Positions 1 through 10,666 of a stretch of 64,000 bases of DNA are shown here, piece by piece. The position numbers and the translations under genes are program-made. The notes beneath the pieces are model-generated. The model saw only the letters and a list, made by a program, of their open reading frames with translations. It ran no database searches and was not told the DNA's origin. Where the stretch lies: positions 186,001 through 250,000 of the forward strand of contig NZ_NVQE01000002.1 in NCBI RefSeq assembly GCF_002591975.1, read 5' to 3'. This stretch comes from Mycobacterium neglectum. GTDB lineage: Bacteria; Actinomycetota; Actinomycetes; Mycobacteriales; Mycobacteriaceae. Each line of letters starts with the position of its first letter. Positions within the stretch are counted from its first letter, which is position 1.

Positions 1-1
1 A

Positions 2-523
2 GTCGACTGGTACAGCGTCGACCTGCCCGGCATCATCGCGCTTCGTAACCAAGTGCTGCCCCCGAGCGCGCATTCGCACTCCGTCCCGGTATCACTGGCC
101 GACGAGCACTGGCCCGACGCCATCCCCGGCAGCCGGCCGACCATGCTGATCGCCGATGGGCTGTTCGCATTCCTGTCCGAGCCGCAGATCGCGGGAATCT
201 TCCGCCGCATCACCGACCACTTCGGTTCCGGAGAGCTGGCGTTCAACGACTATGGCCGGATGGGGTGGGTCAGTCGCATCGGAATGAAGGTGCTCCCGCA
301 GAAGATGTACAAGGTCATCGGCGGTCAGATGGGCTACCCCGGGTTCAAGGACGCCCACTATCCGCAGACGTGGAACCCCCGCATGACCGTGGTCGAGGAG
401 GCCAGCCTGGTTTACGCGCCCGAAGTCGATCTGTTTCCCGGCTGGATCCGGGTAATGACCAAGCTGTCCAGGTACAGCAAGGCGGCGTCGCGCAAGGCGC
501 GGATCCTGCGCTACGCGTTCTAA
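2..523 (+). CDS. Class I SAM-dependent methyltransferase, TcmP/LCM-like, 5'-truncated by window edge
   Basis: Only the C-terminal 173 residues are inside the window; the frame is already open at base 2 and ends at TAA 521-523. The visible part carries a DLP-like acidic stretch, then residues reading IADGLFAFL (the segment after the SAM-binding Asp in the TcmP and leucine-carboxyl methyltransferase families) and a C-terminal region rich in Tyr and Trp. Members transfer a methyl group from S-adenosylmethionine to O-atoms of small molecules; the substrate here cannot be told. It converges on the PEP mutase-like gene that ends 12 bases downstream. Family assignment is by motif memory and the N-terminal Rossmann glycine motif is not visible, so the call is moderate. 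Confidence 0.65.
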   Translation, partial: VDWYSVDLPGIIALRNQVLPPSAHSHSVPVSLADEHWPDAIPGSRPTMLIADGLFAFLSEPQIAGIFRRITDHFGSGELAFNDYGRMGWVSRIGMKVLPQKMYKVIGGQMGYPGFKDAHYPQTWNPRMTVVEEASLVYAPEVDLFPGWIRVMTKLSRYSKAASRKARILRYAF

Positions 524-535
524 TTCGGCCCGCAG

Positions 536-1345
536 CTACCGTCTGCGCCGAGCCTCGAACAGGCCGTTGAGGTCGTCGAAGCTCGCAGAGTCGGCCAACC
601 CCGCGAACGAACCCTCATCGATGATGCGCCGGGCGGCCGACAGGAACGCACCCCAGGCGACCCGCGTCAGCGCCGATCCGACGCTGATCCGCCGTACGCC
701 GAGCTCCGCGAGATCGTCCACCGTCAGCCCCGTGTCCGACGACATCAATACGTTGACCGGTGCGGGCCGGAGCGCATCGACGATTGCCGCGATGTCCTCT
801 CGCGTCCGCACGCCCGGTGCGTACAACACATCGGCGCCCGCCTCCGAAAAGGCCTGCAACCGGGTGATCGCCTCCCGCAGTGGATCGGGATGACCGTAGA
901 GATGGCATTCGGCGCGTGCGGTCAGCAGCACATCGGCTCCATCGATCGCGGAATGTGCGACCCGGATGCGTTCCACTGCCTCCGACAACGAATAGAGCGG
1001 ATCCTCGGCGCCACCTTTGGCATCCTCGATGGACAGTCCGGCCACCCCAGTTGCCACACAACGCCTGACGTTCGCGGCGAGCCCGTCCACATCATTGGCA
1101 TAACCCGCCTGGAAGTCGGCGTTGACCGGCAGCTCGACTGCGCCGACGATCTCGACGATGTTGCGCAGAGCACCATCGACCCCGAGCGCGGTCGGCGTAT
1201 CGGGCAGTCCTTGCGCAAAGCAGGCACCCGCACTGGTCGTGGCAAGCGCCGGGAAGCCCATGGCTGCCAACGCGATCGCCGTCCCCCGATCCCACGGATT
1301 GGGGATGACGAAACATCCCTGCTCATGCAGCTCGCGAAACGACAT
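536..1345 (-). CDS. Isocitrate lyase/PEP mutase superfamily protein
   Basis: 269 residues, the normal length for this TIM-barrel superfamily (oxaloacetate decarboxylase, PEP mutase, methylisocitrate lyase). Recognisable blocks are the N-terminal FVIPNPWDRGTA, the TTSAG strand, VNADFQAGY (metal-binding Asp region), GLSIED (Asp/Glu pair holding Mg) and a TARAE strand. The reaction is probably cleavage or formation of a C-C or P-C bond next to a carboxylate, but substrate is not predictable. The ATG at 1345 shares one base with the dnaE1 stop (TGATG), so it is translated by coupling at the end of the dnaE1 transcript. A longer in-frame extension exists upstream but lies inside dnaE1 and is rejected. 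Confidence 0.8.
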   Translation of the reverse strand: MSFRELHEQGCFVIPNPWDRGTAIALAAMGFPALATTSAGACFAQGLPDTPTALGVDGALRNIVEIVGAVELPVNADFQAGYANDVDGLAANVRRCVATGVAGLSIEDAKGGAEDPLYSLSEAVERIRVAHSAIDGADVLLTARAECHLYGHPDPLREAITRLQAFSEAGADVLYAPGVRTREDIAAIVDALRPAPVNVLMSSDTGLTVDDLAELGVRRISVGSALTRVAWGAFLSAARRIIDEGSFAGLADSASFDDLNGLFEARRRR

Positions 1346-4300
1346 CAGCCCAGGCAGCCGGGGCCCAGCAGCGCCTTCAGATCGCCCATCAATGCCGATG
1401 ACGCCGTCACCCTCAGCGATGCGTCGAGTTCGAGTGTGGTGATGCGCTCGCCGCTGATCAGCCGCAGGTGCACCTGCGCGGTTCCGGGATGTCGAGCCAG
1501 GACCTGCTTGAGCGCGGTGACCTTGTCGACCGTGCACTGACGTGTCGGCAGGGTGACCGCCACCGGCCGATTGGCCTGGGCACTTGAGAAGTCCGGTACC
1601 ACAAGATCGTTGGCGATCAACGAGATCCGGTCATCCCGAATCGCGACCTTGGCACCGACCACCACCACTGCGTCGTCGGCGATCTCGGCGCCGAACGTGG
1701 AGTACGTCTGCGGGAAGAACAGCACCTCGATACCGCCCGTGAGGTCTTCCAGTTGCGCTGAGGCCCAGGGTAATCCGTTCTTATTGACACGGCGGTTCAC
1801 CGACGCCAAGATACCGCCGATCCGCACCTGGGTGTCGTTGGCGACGTCACCGTCGAGGATGGCGGGGATCGCGGTGTCCACCTGCGCCGCCAACAGGTGA
1901 GCGATGCCGTTGAGCGGGTGTCCGGACACGTAGAGGCCGAGCATCTCGCGCTCGAGCGCCAGCTTGTGCTTGTCGTCCCACTCCTCATCGGGCACCTTGA
2001 TGGTGAACACCGCATCGGTGGCGGTATCGGCGCCGCCGAACAGGTCGAACTGACCCATCGCCTCGGCCTTCTTGGTGCCGAGCACCGAATCGACCGCGTC
2101 GGTGTGGATCAGGAAAAGGCCCTTGCGCGGGTGGCCCAGCGAGTCGAATGCCCCGGCCTTGATCAGCGACTCGGTGACTTTCTTGTTGCAGGCGCCGATG
2201 TCGATCTTGTTGAGATAGTCGGAGAAGTCGACGTACTTACCCTTATCTGTGCGCGAACCGATCAGTGCGGCAACGACATTCGCGCCCACGTTCCGTACCG
2301 CGCCCAACCCGTAGCGAATGTCCTCGCCCACAGAGGCGAAGTTGAGGCTCGACTCGTTGACGTCTGGCGGCAGCACGGTGATGCCGAGCCTGCGGCAGTC
2401 GGCGAGATAGACCGCAGCCTTGTCCTTGTCGTCGCCGACGGAGGTCAGCAGCCCGGCCATGTACTCGGCCGGATAGTTGGCCTTCAAGTAGGCGGTCCAG
2501 TAGGACACCAGGCCATAGCCGGCTGCGTGCGATTTGTTGAACGCGTAGTCGGCGAACGGCAGCACCGTATCCCACAGCGCCTTGATGGCGGCCGCGGAGA
2601 ACCCGTTGGATTTCATCCCTTCGGAGAAGCCCTCGAACTCCTTCTCCAGGACCTCGCGCTTCTTCTTGCCCATGGCTTTTCGCAGAATGTCTGCTCGAGC
2701 CAGCGAGTAACCGGCCACCTTCTGCGCGATGCGCATGATCTGCTCTTGATAGACGATCAGGCCGTAGGTCTCGGCGAGGATCTCGGACAGCGGCTCAGCC
2801 AGCTCCGGGTGGATCGGCTTGATCGCCTGCCGGTTGTTCTTGCGGTCCGCGTAGTCGTTGTGGGCGTTCATGCCCATCGGACCCGGCCGATACAGCGCGA
2901 TGACGGCGACGACGTCCTCGAACCCGGTCGGCTGCATGCGGCGCAGCAGATCGCGCATCGGACCGCCGTCGAGCTGGAACACGCCGAGCGTGTCGCCGCG
3001 GCCGAGCAGCTCGAAGGTCAGCGGGTCGTCCAGCGGCACCGAATCGAGGTCGAGATCGATACCGCGGTTGGCGCTGATGTTCTCGATCGCGTCGCCGATG
3101 ATCGTCAGGTTGCGCAGGCCGAGAAAGTCCATCTTCAGCAGGCCGATGCTCTCGCACGACGGGTAGTCCCAGCCGGTGATGATGGCGCCGTCCTGCGGCC
3201 GCTTCCACAACGGGATCGCGTCGACCAGTGGCTCGCTGCTCATGATCACCGCGCACGCGTGCACACCGGCGTTGCGAACCAGGCCCTCGAGACCGCGAGC
3301 GGTCTCGTAGATGGTGCGCACGTCGGGGTCGGTGTCGATGAGCCCACGAACCTCAGCGGCTTCCTTGTACCGCTCGTGGTTGGGGTCGGTGATACCCGAC
3401 AGCGGGATGTCCTTGGCCATGATCGGCGGCGGCAGCGCCTTGGTGATCCGGTCGGCAATCGCGAAGCCTGGCTGACCGTAGTTGACTCGAGCCGAATCCT
3501 TCAGCGCCGCTTTGGTTTTAATGGTGCCGAATGTGATGACCTGGGCCACCCGGTCGCTACCCCATCTGTTGGCGGCGTAGCGCAGCATCTCGCCTCGACG
3601 GCGATCGTCGAAGTCGATGTCGATGTCGGGCATCGACACACGTTCGGGGTTCAGGAACCGCTCGAACAGCAGACCGTATGGAATGGGGTCGATATTGGTG
3701 ATGCCAAGCGCGTAGGCGACCAGCGATCCGGCCGCCGAGCCACGCCCGGGCCCCACCCGGATGTCCACCGAGCGGGCGTAGTTGATCAGGTCGGCGACGA
3801 TGAGGAAGTAGGACGGGTAGCCCTTTTCGCAGATGACCTTCATCTCGTATTCGGCCCGGTCGGTGTAATCGCCGGGGACCGCTGCTCCGGGGAAACGCCG
3901 CTGCAGGCCGGCGCTGACCTCATGCCGTAGCCACGTCGACTGGTCATGGCCCTCGGGCACCGGAAAGATCGGCATCCGGTCTTTCGGCGTCCATACTTCG
4001 GCGTAGCTCTGCACCCGCTCGGCGATCAGCAGCGTGGAATCGCAGGCACCCTCGATCTCGCCATCCCACAGCGAACGCATCTCGGCAGCCGATTTGAGGT
4101 AGTAACCGTCGCCGTCGAATTTGAACCGGTTGGGATCCGACAGCGTCTTACCGGTCTGCACGCACAGCAGCGCCTCGTGGCTGTGCGCATTGTCGCGGGT
4201 CACGTAGTGGCAGTCATTGGTGGCCAGCGGCGGAATACCGAGCTTCTGACCGACCTCCAGCAGTCCTTCGCGGACCCGGCGCTCGATGTCGAGCCCGTGG

Positions 4301-4878
4301 TCCATCAACTCCAGGAAGTAGTTCTCGGGACCGAAGATCTCCCGCCACCTGGCGGCCGACTCGAGCGCCTCGCGGACGTGCCCGAGCCGCAGGCGGGTCT
4401 GCACCTCGCCGGACGGGCAGCCCGTGGTGGCGATGATGCCCTCAGCGTTTTCGGCGATGATTTCGGCATCCATGCGCGACCACTTGCCGAGCTGGCCTTC
4501 GAACGAGGCCAAGGACGACAGCTTGAACAGGTTGCGCAGCCCGGTCGCGTTCTCGGCGACCATCGTCATGTGGGTGTAGGCACCACTGCCCGACACATCG
4601 TCGGACTTCTGCGACGGGTCACCCCAGAGAATGCGTTTGGTGTCGAACCTCGAACCGGGGGCGATGTACGCCTCCACGCCGATGATCGGTTTGATGCCCG
4701 CGTCGGTGGCCGCGTTGTAGAACTCACTGGCGCCGAACATGTTTCCGTGGTCGGTCATGCCGATCGCGGGCATCTCGAGCCGTTGCGCCTCCGCCAGCAT
4801 CGGCTTGACCTTCGCGGCACCGTCCAGCATCGAATATTCGGTGTGGTTGTGCAGATGCACAAAGGAGGAGCCGTTCAT
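1345..4878 (-). CDS. dnaE1: DNA polymerase III subunit alpha, replicative
   Basis: 1177 residues, the normal length of mycobacterial DnaE1, the essential catalytic subunit of the replicative polymerase. The N-terminal PHP domain opens with HLHNHTEYS (about residues 8-16), which in mycobacterial DnaE1 is the metal-dependent 3'-5' proofreading exonuclease. The palm shows [11 protein letters not shown] and the catalytic PDIDIDF aspartates near residues 416-422; the C-terminal part contains the OB-fold domain. Start ATG at 4878 matches the conserved N-terminus; no strong Shine-Dalgarno is visible. The stop overlaps the next gene by one base. The assignment is secure. Confidence 0.98.
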   Translation of the reverse strand: MNGSSFVHLHNHTEYSMLDGAAKVKPMLAEAQRLEMPAIGMTDHGNMFGASEFYNAATDAGIKPIIGVEAYIAPGSRFDTKRILWGDPSQKSDDVSGSGAYTHMTMVAENATGLRNLFKLSSLASFEGQLGKWSRMDAEIIAENAEGIIATTGCPSGEVQTRLRLGHVREALESAARWREIFGPENYFLELMDHGLDIERRVREGLLEVGQKLGIPPLATNDCHYVTRDNAHSHEALLCVQTGKTLSDPNRFKFDGDGYYLKSAAEMRSLWDGEIEGACDSTLLIAERVQSYAEVWTPKDRMPIFPVPEGHDQSTWLRHEVSAGLQRRFPGAAVPGDYTDRAEYEMKVICEKGYPSYFLIVADLINYARSVDIRVGPGRGSAAGSLVAYALGITNIDPIPYGLLFERFLNPERVSMPDIDIDFDDRRRGEMLRYAANRWGSDRVAQVITFGTIKTKAALKDSARVNYGQPGFAIADRITKALPPPIMAKDIPLSGITDPNHERYKEAAEVRGLIDTDPDVRTIYETARGLEGLVRNAGVHACAVIMSSEPLVDAIPLWKRPQDGAIITGWDYPSCESIGLLKMDFLGLRNLTIIGDAIENISANRGIDLDLDSVPLDDPLTFELLGRGDTLGVFQLDGGPMRDLLRRMQPTGFEDVVAVIALYRPGPMGMNAHNDYADRKNNRQAIKPIHPELAEPLSEILAETYGLIVYQEQIMRIAQKVAGYSLARADILRKAMGKKKREVLEKEFEGFSEGMKSNGFSAAAIKALWDTVLPFADYAFNKSHAAGYGLVSYWTAYLKANYPAEYMAGLLTSVGDDKDKAAVYLADCRRLGITVLPPDVNESSLNFASVGEDIRYGLGAVRNVGANVVAALIGSRTDKGKYVDFSDYLNKIDIGACNKKVTESLIKAGAFDSLGHPRKGLFLIHTDAVDSVLGTKKAEAMGQFDLFGGADTATDAVFTIKVPDEEWDDKHKLALEREMLGLYVSGHPLNGIAHLLAAQVDTAIPAILDGDVANDTQVRIGGILASVNRRVNKNGLPWASAQLEDLTGGIEVLFFPQTYSTFGAEIADDAVVVVGAKVAIRDDRISLIANDLVVPDFSSAQANRPVAVTLPTRQCTVDKVTALKQVLARHPGTAQVHLRLISGERITTLELDASLRVTASSALMGDLKALLGPGCLG

Positions 4879-4936
4879 AGGGTGGCCAGTCTATGGCCGC
4901 GCCCCGACAGATCTCGGCGTGTCGCGATGCGTGTCT

Positions 4937-5143
4937 TTACTGCGATGTCGCTGAGCGCCCTTGCCGAGGCTCTGCCACCACCGTCGAGCTGGGCTGATGA
5001 GTGGGCAGCTGTCCAGACCGCGGGCGATCCATCCTGAATATCCGCTTGACCTCTGCTTTCTCGGGCAGCTGCCATCCGAGCTGGGCGGCGACACCCGCCA
5101 CCACCAGCATCCCGATCATCGCCGCGAACCAGAAGCCATGCAC
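4937..5143 (-). CDS. Small single-pass membrane protein, hypothetical
   Basis: A 68-residue reading frame fills the gap between the rarD-like gene and dnaE1. It begins with one hydrophobic helix (about residues 3-22, including GMLVVAGVAAQLGW) followed by a basic, Ser/Thr/Pro-rich cytosolic or periplasmic tail. It starts at ATG 5143, ten bases after the rarD stop, and is oriented like both neighbours, which fits an operon. No family was recognised. It could be a chance frame: the tail has no clear conservation signal that can be judged from one sequence. Confidence 0.4.
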   Translation of the reverse strand: MHGFWFAAMIGMLVVAGVAAQLGWQLPEKAEVKRIFRMDRPRSGQLPTHQPSSTVVAEPRQGRSATSQ

Positions 5144-5152
5144 AGCTCCACG

Positions 5153-6085
5153 TTAGGACGTGGGCGGTTCCGAGGAATCGGGTGTTTCCCTACGCTCTGC
5201 GTGGAGCAGGCCCCGGCCCGAGCTGGCCCGCGCCCGCCATAGCGCGTCGGCGCTGAACACCATCAGCGCAAGCCAGATGAGCGCGAAACCCAGCCAGCGC
5301 GCCGGCGGCATGGGTTCATGCCCGACGAACACGCCCCAGGTCAGTTGCATCGCCGGAGTCAGATAGAACAACAGGCCCATCGTCACGAGCGGCAGTCGCT
5401 GCGCCGCCGCGGCGAAGAGCAGCAGCGGCAGCGCGGTGATGGCGCCCGACAAGACGAGTAGCGCGATGTGCCCGGCGCCGAAGTCGGTGAAGGTTCCTGG
5501 TCCACCACCCTCCAGCACAGCGATGTAGGCCAACGCGAACGGGGCCGCCACTGCAGCTTCTACGCCGACGCTCACCCTCGGATCGGTCGGCACCACCTTC
5601 TTCACCGCACCGTAGAGGGCGAACGACAGCGCAAGCCCGATCCCGATGACCGGTGGTGCGCCAACCTCGACGGTGAACACCAAGACGGCGACCAGGGCGA
5701 TGGCCAACGCGGTGAACTGAGCGCGATTGAGTCGCTCGCGAAAGACCAACAGCCCCAGCGCCACAGTCACCAGCGGGTTGATGAAATAGCCGAGCGCGGC
5801 GTCGACGACGTGGCCATTGTTGACCGCGTAGATGTAGATCCCCCAGTTGACGGAGATCAACGCCGATGCGCACACCAGCAGCAGCCAGACCCGCGGTGTG
5901 ATCGCGCGGATGTCGCGAAGCCTGCGCGCCGCCGCGATGACGACGACCATCAACAGGCACGTCCACACAATCCGGTGGGCGAGGACTTCGACCGCGCCTG
6001 CGGGTTTAAGCAGCGGAAAGAAGGCCGGGAACACGCCCCACATCGCATAGGCGCCGATGCCGAAGAGCAGCCCGCTCGTTCGCAC
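5153..6085 (-). CDS. rarD: EamA/RarD-type 10-TM transporter
   Basis: 310 residues, almost entirely hydrophobic segments in the pattern of the drug/metabolite transporter superfamily. RarD hallmarks are the N-terminal GLLFGIGAYAMWGVFPAFF segment, HRIVWT in helix 2 and NWGIYIYAVN in helix 4. RarD proteins are inner-membrane exporters of unknown substrate (chloramphenicol in the naming member). The GTG at 6085 gives the family N-terminus and shares one base with the stop of the pseudouridine synthase (TAGTG), so translation is coupled; a longer upstream frame is a shadow of that gene. Confidence 0.9.
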   Translation of the reverse strand: MRTSGLLFGIGAYAMWGVFPAFFPLLKPAGAVEVLAHRIVWTCLLMVVVIAAARRLRDIRAITPRVWLLLVCASALISVNWGIYIYAVNNGHVVDAALGYFINPLVTVALGLLVFRERLNRAQFTALAIALVAVLVFTVEVGAPPVIGIGLALSFALYGAVKKVVPTDPRVSVGVEAAVAAPFALAYIAVLEGGGPGTFTDFGAGHIALLVLSGAITALPLLLFAAAAQRLPLVTMGLLFYLTPAMQLTWGVFVGHEPMPPARWLGFALIWLALMVFSADALWRARASSGRGLLHAERRETPDSSEPPTS

Positions 6086-7011
6086 TATTCGTGCTGCCGC
6101 AGCACATCGAGTGCGTGCTGCAGATCCGATGGGTAGGGGCTGGTGATCTCGATGCGCCGCCCGTCCGCCGGATGTGCAAACGCCAGCGACCGCGCGTGCA
6201 GCCATTGGCGCTCCAGCCCGAGCTTGCGGGCCAACGTCGGGTCGGCGCCGTAGGTGAGGTCGCCGGCACACGGATGGTGCAGGGCTGCGAAATGCACCCG
6301 AATCTGGTGTGTTCGACCAGTTTCCAGATGAACGTCGAGCAGGCTCGCGGCCTGATGCGCTTCCAGCGTGTCGTAGTGGGTGATGCTGTGCCTGCCGCCC
6401 TCGGTGACTGCGAATTTCCAGTCGTTCCCGCGATGACGACCGATCGGCGCGTCGATGGTTCCGCTGGACGGATCCGGGTGGCCCTGCACCAGGGCGTGAT
6501 ACCGCTTGTCGACGGTGCGCGCTTTGAAAGCGCGCTTGAGCACCGTGTACGCGCGCTCGGAGATCGCCACCACCATGACGCCCGACGTGCCGACATCGAG
6601 GCGATGCACAATCCCTTGGCGCTCATGAATGCCCGATGTGCTGATACGGAAACCCGCCGCGGCGAGTCCGCCGAGCACCGTCGGCCCGTGCCAGCCGACC
6701 GTAGCGTGCGCCGCCACACCGGGCGGCTTGTCGACCGCGACGATATCGGCGTCGGAGTACAGAATCGACATACCGTCGATCTCGACAGGCGTATTTTCCA
6801 CCGGCGCAGGCGCTTCCGGCAGCCGAACTTCCAGCCAGGCCCCCGCGATCAGCTTGTCGGACTTACCGGCGCGCGCACCGTCGACGTCGACACCGCCGTC
6901 TTCAGCCAGCGCAGCCGCAGCCGTCCGCGAAAGCCCGAGCAGTCGCGCCAGACCCGCGTCGACGCGCATGCCCGCCAGCCCTTCTGGGACCGGCATCGAG
7001 CGGGTCGTCAC
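6085..7011 (-). CDS. rluD: RluA-family pseudouridine synthase (RluD-like)
   Basis: 308 residues. An N-terminal S4 RNA-binding domain (about 15-75) precedes the RluA catalytic domain with the HRLD motif holding the catalytic Asp, followed by [10 protein letters not shown] near the C-terminal third. The enzyme isomerises uridine in 23S rRNA (RluD modifies helix 69 positions in E. coli; exact target here is inferred). GTG start at 7011 overlaps the lspA stop as GTGA. The lspA-rluD-rarD order is one transcription unit and mirrors Rv1539-Rv1540 in M. tuberculosis. Confidence 0.93.
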   Translation of the reverse strand: MTTRSMPVPEGLAGMRVDAGLARLLGLSRTAAAALAEDGGVDVDGARAGKSDKLIAGAWLEVRLPEAPAPVENTPVEIDGMSILYSDADIVAVDKPPGVAAHATVGWHGPTVLGGLAAAGFRISTSGIHERQGIVHRLDVGTSGVMVVAISERAYTVLKRAFKARTVDKRYHALVQGHPDPSSGTIDAPIGRHRGNDWKFAVTEGGRHSITHYDTLEAHQAASLLDVHLETGRTHQIRVHFAALHHPCAGDLTYGADPTLARKLGLERQWLHARSLAFAHPADGRRIEITSPYPSDLQHALDVLRQHE

Positions 7012-7580
7012 TCTGACGGATCACCCGTGCGGCGCCCGACCGTGTCGAAGTCGAAGCCGAACAACGACAGCGCGACGAGCAGGATGGCTCCGCCGACCAC
7101 CGACGGGTCGGCGACGTTGAACACCGGCCACCACCCGACGGAGAAGAAATCCACGACGTGGCCCCGCAGCGGACCTGGAGAACGGAAGAAGCGATCGACC
7201 AGGTTGCCCATCGCCCCGCCGAGGATCATGCCCAGTCCGAGCGCCCACCAGGGTGAGACCAGGCGTCGGCCCATCCAGATGATGCCTATCACCACCGCGG
7301 TCGCGATGAGGGTAAGCACCCACGTGTAGCCGGTGGCCATCGAGAACGCGGCGCCCGAATTGCGGACGAGGGTCCAGGTCACCGTGTCGCCGATGATCGA
7401 CACCGGTTGACCGGGGGTCAGCAGCCTGACGGCGAGCACCTTGGTGACGATGTCGGCGATCAGCACGATTCCGGCGACGGTCAGCAGCATGCGCAATCGG
7501 AGCCTCGGTGAGGGTTGCTCCTCGGGCGATGCGTCGGTGCCAGTCGCGGCTTCGTCCGACGCCGAGGATTCATCAGTCAC
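7008..7580 (-). CDS. lspA: Lipoprotein signal peptidase (type II)
   Basis: 190 residues with four membrane helices. It cleaves the signal peptide of diacylated prolipoproteins in the cytoplasmic membrane. The two catalytic aspartates are seen in GNLVDRFFR and FNVADPS, together with the conserved RNSGAAFS block. The N-terminal 30 residues are acidic and Ser/Pro-rich, as in other mycobacterial LspA proteins, which supports the GTG at 7580; a G-rich stretch directly abuts this codon, so spacing is poor, and a shorter start at ATG 7490 is possible. It diverges from the asparaginase gene with 42 bases between the starts. Confidence 0.96.
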   Translation of the reverse strand: MTDESSASDEAATGTDASPEEQPSPRLRLRMLLTVAGIVLIADIVTKVLAVRLLTPGQPVSIIGDTVTWTLVRNSGAAFSMATGYTWVLTLIATAVVIGIIWMGRRLVSPWWALGLGMILGGAMGNLVDRFFRSPGPLRGHVVDFFSVGWWPVFNVADPSVVGGAILLVALSLFGFDFDTVGRRTGDPSE

Positions 7581-7622
7581 TCCCCCATCATTCCAGGGCC
7601 GGAATGCGCGACAATTCCACCC

Positions 7623-8573
7623 ATGGCTCGCCTCGTCGTCGTCACCACCGGAGGCACCATCTCCACCAGCGCCGACGACAACGGGGTGAAGCGCCCGACG
7701 CGCACCGGCGCCGACCTGACCTTCGGGCTCGACGTGCAGGTCGTCGACGTGATGGCGGTGGACAGCTCGATGCTCACGCTCGCTGATTGGGACCGGATCA
7801 GCGCGGCGGTGGGCGCGGTGTCGGACGCCGGCCGAGCCGGCGATTCGGCCCCCGCCGACGGCGTGGTGATCACCCACGGCACCGACACCATGGAGGAAAC
7901 CGCGCTGTGGCTCGAGCTGACCTATGACGGTCGACTTCCCGTCGTGCTCACCGGCGCGCAGCGCAGTGCCGACGCACCCGATGCCGACGGTCCGGCCAAT
8001 CTGCGCGACGCGCTGACGGTCGCCGCGAGTCCGCAGGCACGGGGTCTCGGAGTGCTGGTGAGCTTCGCGGCCACGGTATGGCAACCCCTGGGTCTGCAGA
8101 AGATCACGACGGCCGATCTGCAGGGCTTCACCGGGTTCGCACTCGGGTCGGTGTCGGGTGCGACGTTCACGGTGGACGCACCCAAGGATCGTCCGTTCCT
8201 GGCCGCAACCTCGGCTGCGGACGCACCTCGCGTCGACACCATCGCGGTATATCCCGGCAGCGACACGGTGGCGATGGACGCCTGCGTCGCCGCGGGCGCT
8301 CGAGGCCTGGTGTTGGAGGCGCTGGGGTCAGGCAATGCGGGCGCCGCGGTGATCGACGGCGTCCGGCGGCACTGCCGTGAGGGTGTGGCCGTCGCAGTCT
8401 CGACGCGGGTCCCCGGTGGGCGCGTCAGTCCCGGATACGGGCCAGGACGGGAACTGGCGGACGCCGGGGCTGTGATGGTGCCGCGGCTGCGTGCGCCCCA
8501 GGCCCGGGTCCTGCTGATGGCCGCGCTCGCGGCCGGTTCACCCGTCGAGGACGTGTTCGTGCGCTGGGGGTGA
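7623..8573 (+). CDS. ansA: L-asparaginase, type I/II bacterial family
   Basis: 316 residues. The two threonine-containing catalytic signatures are present: TTGGTIS at residues 8-14 and HGTDTMEE at residues 85-92, plus LTGAQRSAD. It hydrolyses asparagine to aspartate and ammonia; no signal peptide is seen, so it is likely cytosolic, although the M. tuberculosis homolog (Rv1538c) is a nitrogen-assimilation and acid-stress enzyme that has been reported outside the cell. ATG at 7623 is chosen because the next residues are the first beta strand of the fold; the longer frame upstream is antisense to lspA. Confidence 0.94.
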   Translation: MARLVVVTTGGTISTSADDNGVKRPTRTGADLTFGLDVQVVDVMAVDSSMLTLADWDRISAAVGAVSDAGRAGDSAPADGVVITHGTDTMEETALWLELTYDGRLPVVLTGAQRSADAPDADGPANLRDALTVAASPQARGLGVLVSFAATVWQPLGLQKITTADLQGFTGFALGSVSGATFTVDAPKDRPFLAATSAADAPRVDTIAVYPGSDTVAMDACVAAGARGLVLEALGSGNAGAAVIDGVRRHCREGVAVAVSTRVPGGRVSPGYGPGRELADAGAVMVPRLRAPQARVLLMAALAAGSPVEDVFVRWG

Positions 8574-8586
8574 TATGGGTGGAACC

Positions 8587-9048
8587 ATGCATGTTCGTTG
8601 CGTCGTCGTGGCCGCGGGGATAGCCGGCCTTGCGCTGACCGCGGCGCCGGCGGTCGGCGCCCAGCCTGCACCAGATGACGATATTCGCGACTACCCCATA
8701 GCGCAGGGCCGGTACAGCACACCCCATGACTTCTACTTCGTCTACTTCAAGACCCCGGACGGCCGGTCGTGCGGAATCGGCCCGAACGGCGGTCCGGTCG
8801 GGTGCGACGCCGTGCCTGCCGACGCGCCACCGGGCACCGACCAGACCATCGTCAACAGCTGGGCCCCCGCGGAGTACCGCGACTCCGACACCGCGACGTT
8901 CACCCGCGACGTCGACGTCCTACCCGTGGGGTACCGGCTGGAGAATTGGGGCGCGACCTGCGCGGTCGAAGACGAGGGCCTGGTGCGTTGTGAGACCTAC
9001 AACCAGCACGGGTTCCTTTTGACCGCCGGCTACGGCGAGCTCTGGTAG
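8587..9048 (+). CDS. Secreted protein with signal peptide, hypothetical
   Basis: 153 residues from the ATG at 8587, which has GGTGGA six bases upstream; an alternative ATG at 8575 adds four residues. A Sec signal peptide (basic start, hydrophobic [18 protein letters not shown], AxA site near residue 25) is followed by a mature domain with four cysteines that probably form two disulfides and many aromatic residues. No lipobox is visible. Its fold resembles small exported mycobacterial proteins of unknown function, but no specific family was recognised. Its 3' end overlaps the convergent dinX-like gene by 19 bases. Confidence 0.75.
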   Translation: MHVRCVVVAAGIAGLALTAAPAVGAQPAPDDDIRDYPIAQGRYSTPHDFYFVYFKTPDGRSCGIGPNGGPVGCDAVPADAPPGTDQTIVNSWAPAEYRDSDTATFTRDVDVLPVGYRLENWGATCAVEDEGLVRCETYNQHGFLLTAGYGELW

Positions 9049-10394
9049 CGGCTCAGCTCCTCCACGTAGTCCGGCCAGTCCAGGCTGTCGACGGGATTCG
9101 CCCGGACGATGTCTGGGTCGTCCTCGCGCAGCGTGTGCACCGGTCCCGGTCCGGTGCCTCGGGTCTCGAACCGCACCGTCATCACACCGTGGCCGGCACC
9201 CTGGATCCACCCGTGTCCGTAGGCGGTGTGGGCGACGTCGTCACCGATTCGCCAGGCCGGCGGCGTGGCGGCCGCTTCGGTCAGCGTCGGCGGTAGATGG
9301 GTGCCCGACACCTCCTCGGCCACCAATTCCAGATCCGGGAACAACGATTCCTGCTGAACCTCAGACAGTCCCGAAAACCCAACGCCGACAAGGCGAATGG
9401 GGCCCACCTCGATGGGGTCCAGCAGCAGCCGGCGCGCGGTGGAGATCAGCGTGGAGGCATCCGTGGTTGCGTACGGCAGCGTCGCCGAACGGGACAAGAT
9501 GCTCATATCGGATTTCTTCAGCTTGACGGTGATGGTGCGCGCACCGCGACCGTCCTTCAGCAGTCGGGTATGGGCGTGCTCTCCGATCCGCCCCGCCGCT
9601 TCACGGAGCTGATCGAGGGTGATCAGGTCTTCGGGGAACGTCGATTCGGCGCTGATCTGCTTGGCCGGGGAATTCTCGGCGACCGGCCGGTCGTCGATAC
9701 CCCGGGCCAGCCGATGCAACGCCGCGCCGACGGCACCGCCGAGGATGTCGGCGGCTTCGGCGTCACTCAGCGCCGCGAACGCCCCGATGGTGGCGATGCC
9801 GAGCCGATGCAGTTTTTCCTCGGCGACCGGCCCGATGCCCCACAGTCGGCGTACGGGCAACGCGTCGAGCAGCGTGCGTTCCTCGCTGGCGGACACCACC
9901 CGCACACCGTTGGGTTTCGCGAGATCCGAGGCGATCTTGGCGACCTGCTTGCCCGATCCGGCACCGACAGAAGCCACCAATCCCGTCTCGTCGAGCACAT
10001 TGGCCTTCAACCGCTGGCAGAACACCTCGACGTCAGCGTCCGATGCACCGGCGAGTTCGGCGGGCTCACCGAAAGCCTCGTCGAAGGAGAGCTGTTCCAG
10101 CACCGGCATGAAGCCGCGCACGGTCTCGAAGACACGGCGACTCGCCACGCCGTAGACGACACCGCGCGGGGGCAGCACCACTGCGGTGGCGCCCACCATT
10201 CTGCGGGCCTGGTGCATGGGCATCGCCGATCGAGCACCGAACACCCTGGCCTCGTAGCTCGCGCCCGCGACCACGCCGCGGCCGCCCAGCCCGCCGACCA
10301 GGACCGGTCGGCCCCGCAGAGTGGGTCGGGTCAGCTGTTCGACGGACGCGAAGAATGCGTCCATGTCGAGATGCAGCACCCATCGACCTTCCAC
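9030..10394 (-). CDS. dinX: DNA polymerase IV, Y family (DinX-like)
   Basis: 454 residues, close to M. tuberculosis DinX (Rv1537) in length and N-terminus. The catalytic carboxylates are in [12 protein letters not shown] (Asp10, Asp12) and LSFDEAF (near 105). The helix-hairpin-helix and little-finger domains follow ([12 protein letters not shown]). A short QESLF segment near the end of the little finger resembles a beta-clamp binding peptide. Extra C-terminal residues (about 380-454) form the DUF-like tail known in this clade. It copies damaged DNA at low fidelity. GTG start at 10394; it diverges from the S4 gene with 32 bases between. Confidence 0.95.
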   Translation of the reverse strand: MEGRWVLHLDMDAFFASVEQLTRPTLRGRPVLVGGLGGRGVVAGASYEARVFGARSAMPMHQARRMVGATAVVLPPRGVVYGVASRRVFETVRGFMPVLEQLSFDEAFGEPAELAGASDADVEVFCQRLKANVLDETGLVASVGAGSGKQVAKIASDLAKPNGVRVVSASEERTLLDALPVRRLWGIGPVAEEKLHRLGIATIGAFAALSDAEAADILGGAVGAALHRLARGIDDRPVAENSPAKQISAESTFPEDLITLDQLREAAGRIGEHAHTRLLKDGRGARTITVKLKKSDMSILSRSATLPYATTDASTLISTARRLLLDPIEVGPIRLVGVGFSGLSEVQQESLFPDLELVAEEVSGTHLPPTLTEAAATPPAWRIGDDVAHTAYGHGWIQGAGHGVMTVRFETRGTGPGPVHTLREDDPDIVRANPVDSLDWPDYVEELSRYQSSP

Positions 10395-10426
10395 ACCCGC
10401 CGATGCTATTTCGCTAACCTGACGTC

Positions 10427-10666
10427 ATGGCGCAGCCGGTCGGTGACGTGCCGATCCGGGATCAATCGATCCGCCTCGGCCAATTCCTGAAGTTGGCCGA
10501 TCTGATTGACAGCGGCTCGGACGCCAAGGGCGTGATCGCCGGTGGGCTGGTTGTCGTCAATGGTGCTATTGAGACCCGCCGCGGACGGCAACTGCGCCAC
10601 GGCGACATCGTCTGGTTCGGTGGCCGATCGGCCCGCGTCAGCCGGGAGTCCGCGCCGTGGACGTGA
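10427..10666 (+). CDS. Small RNA-binding S4 domain protein
   Basis: 79 residues, a free-standing S4 domain: IRLGQFLKLADLIDSG, then GGLVVVNGAIETRRGRQL and a final beta strand with the GD-containing end. Such YaaA/RlbA-type proteins bind structured rRNA or tRNA; direct targets are unknown. The last ten bases overlap the start of the LLM oxidoreductase, so the two are probably translated together although their functions are unrelated. Confidence 0.85.
   Translation: MAQPVGDVPIRDQSIRLGQFLKLADLIDSGSDAKGVIAGGLVVVNGAIETRRGRQLRHGDIVWFGGRSARVSRESAPWT

Noticed and set aside
1897..3930. 677-residue frame antisense to dnaE1
   Set aside because: Shadow frame caused by GC-rich third codon positions; no recognised domain.
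9297..10490. 397-residue frame antisense to dinX
   Set aside because: Shadow; DinX motifs are intact on the other strand.
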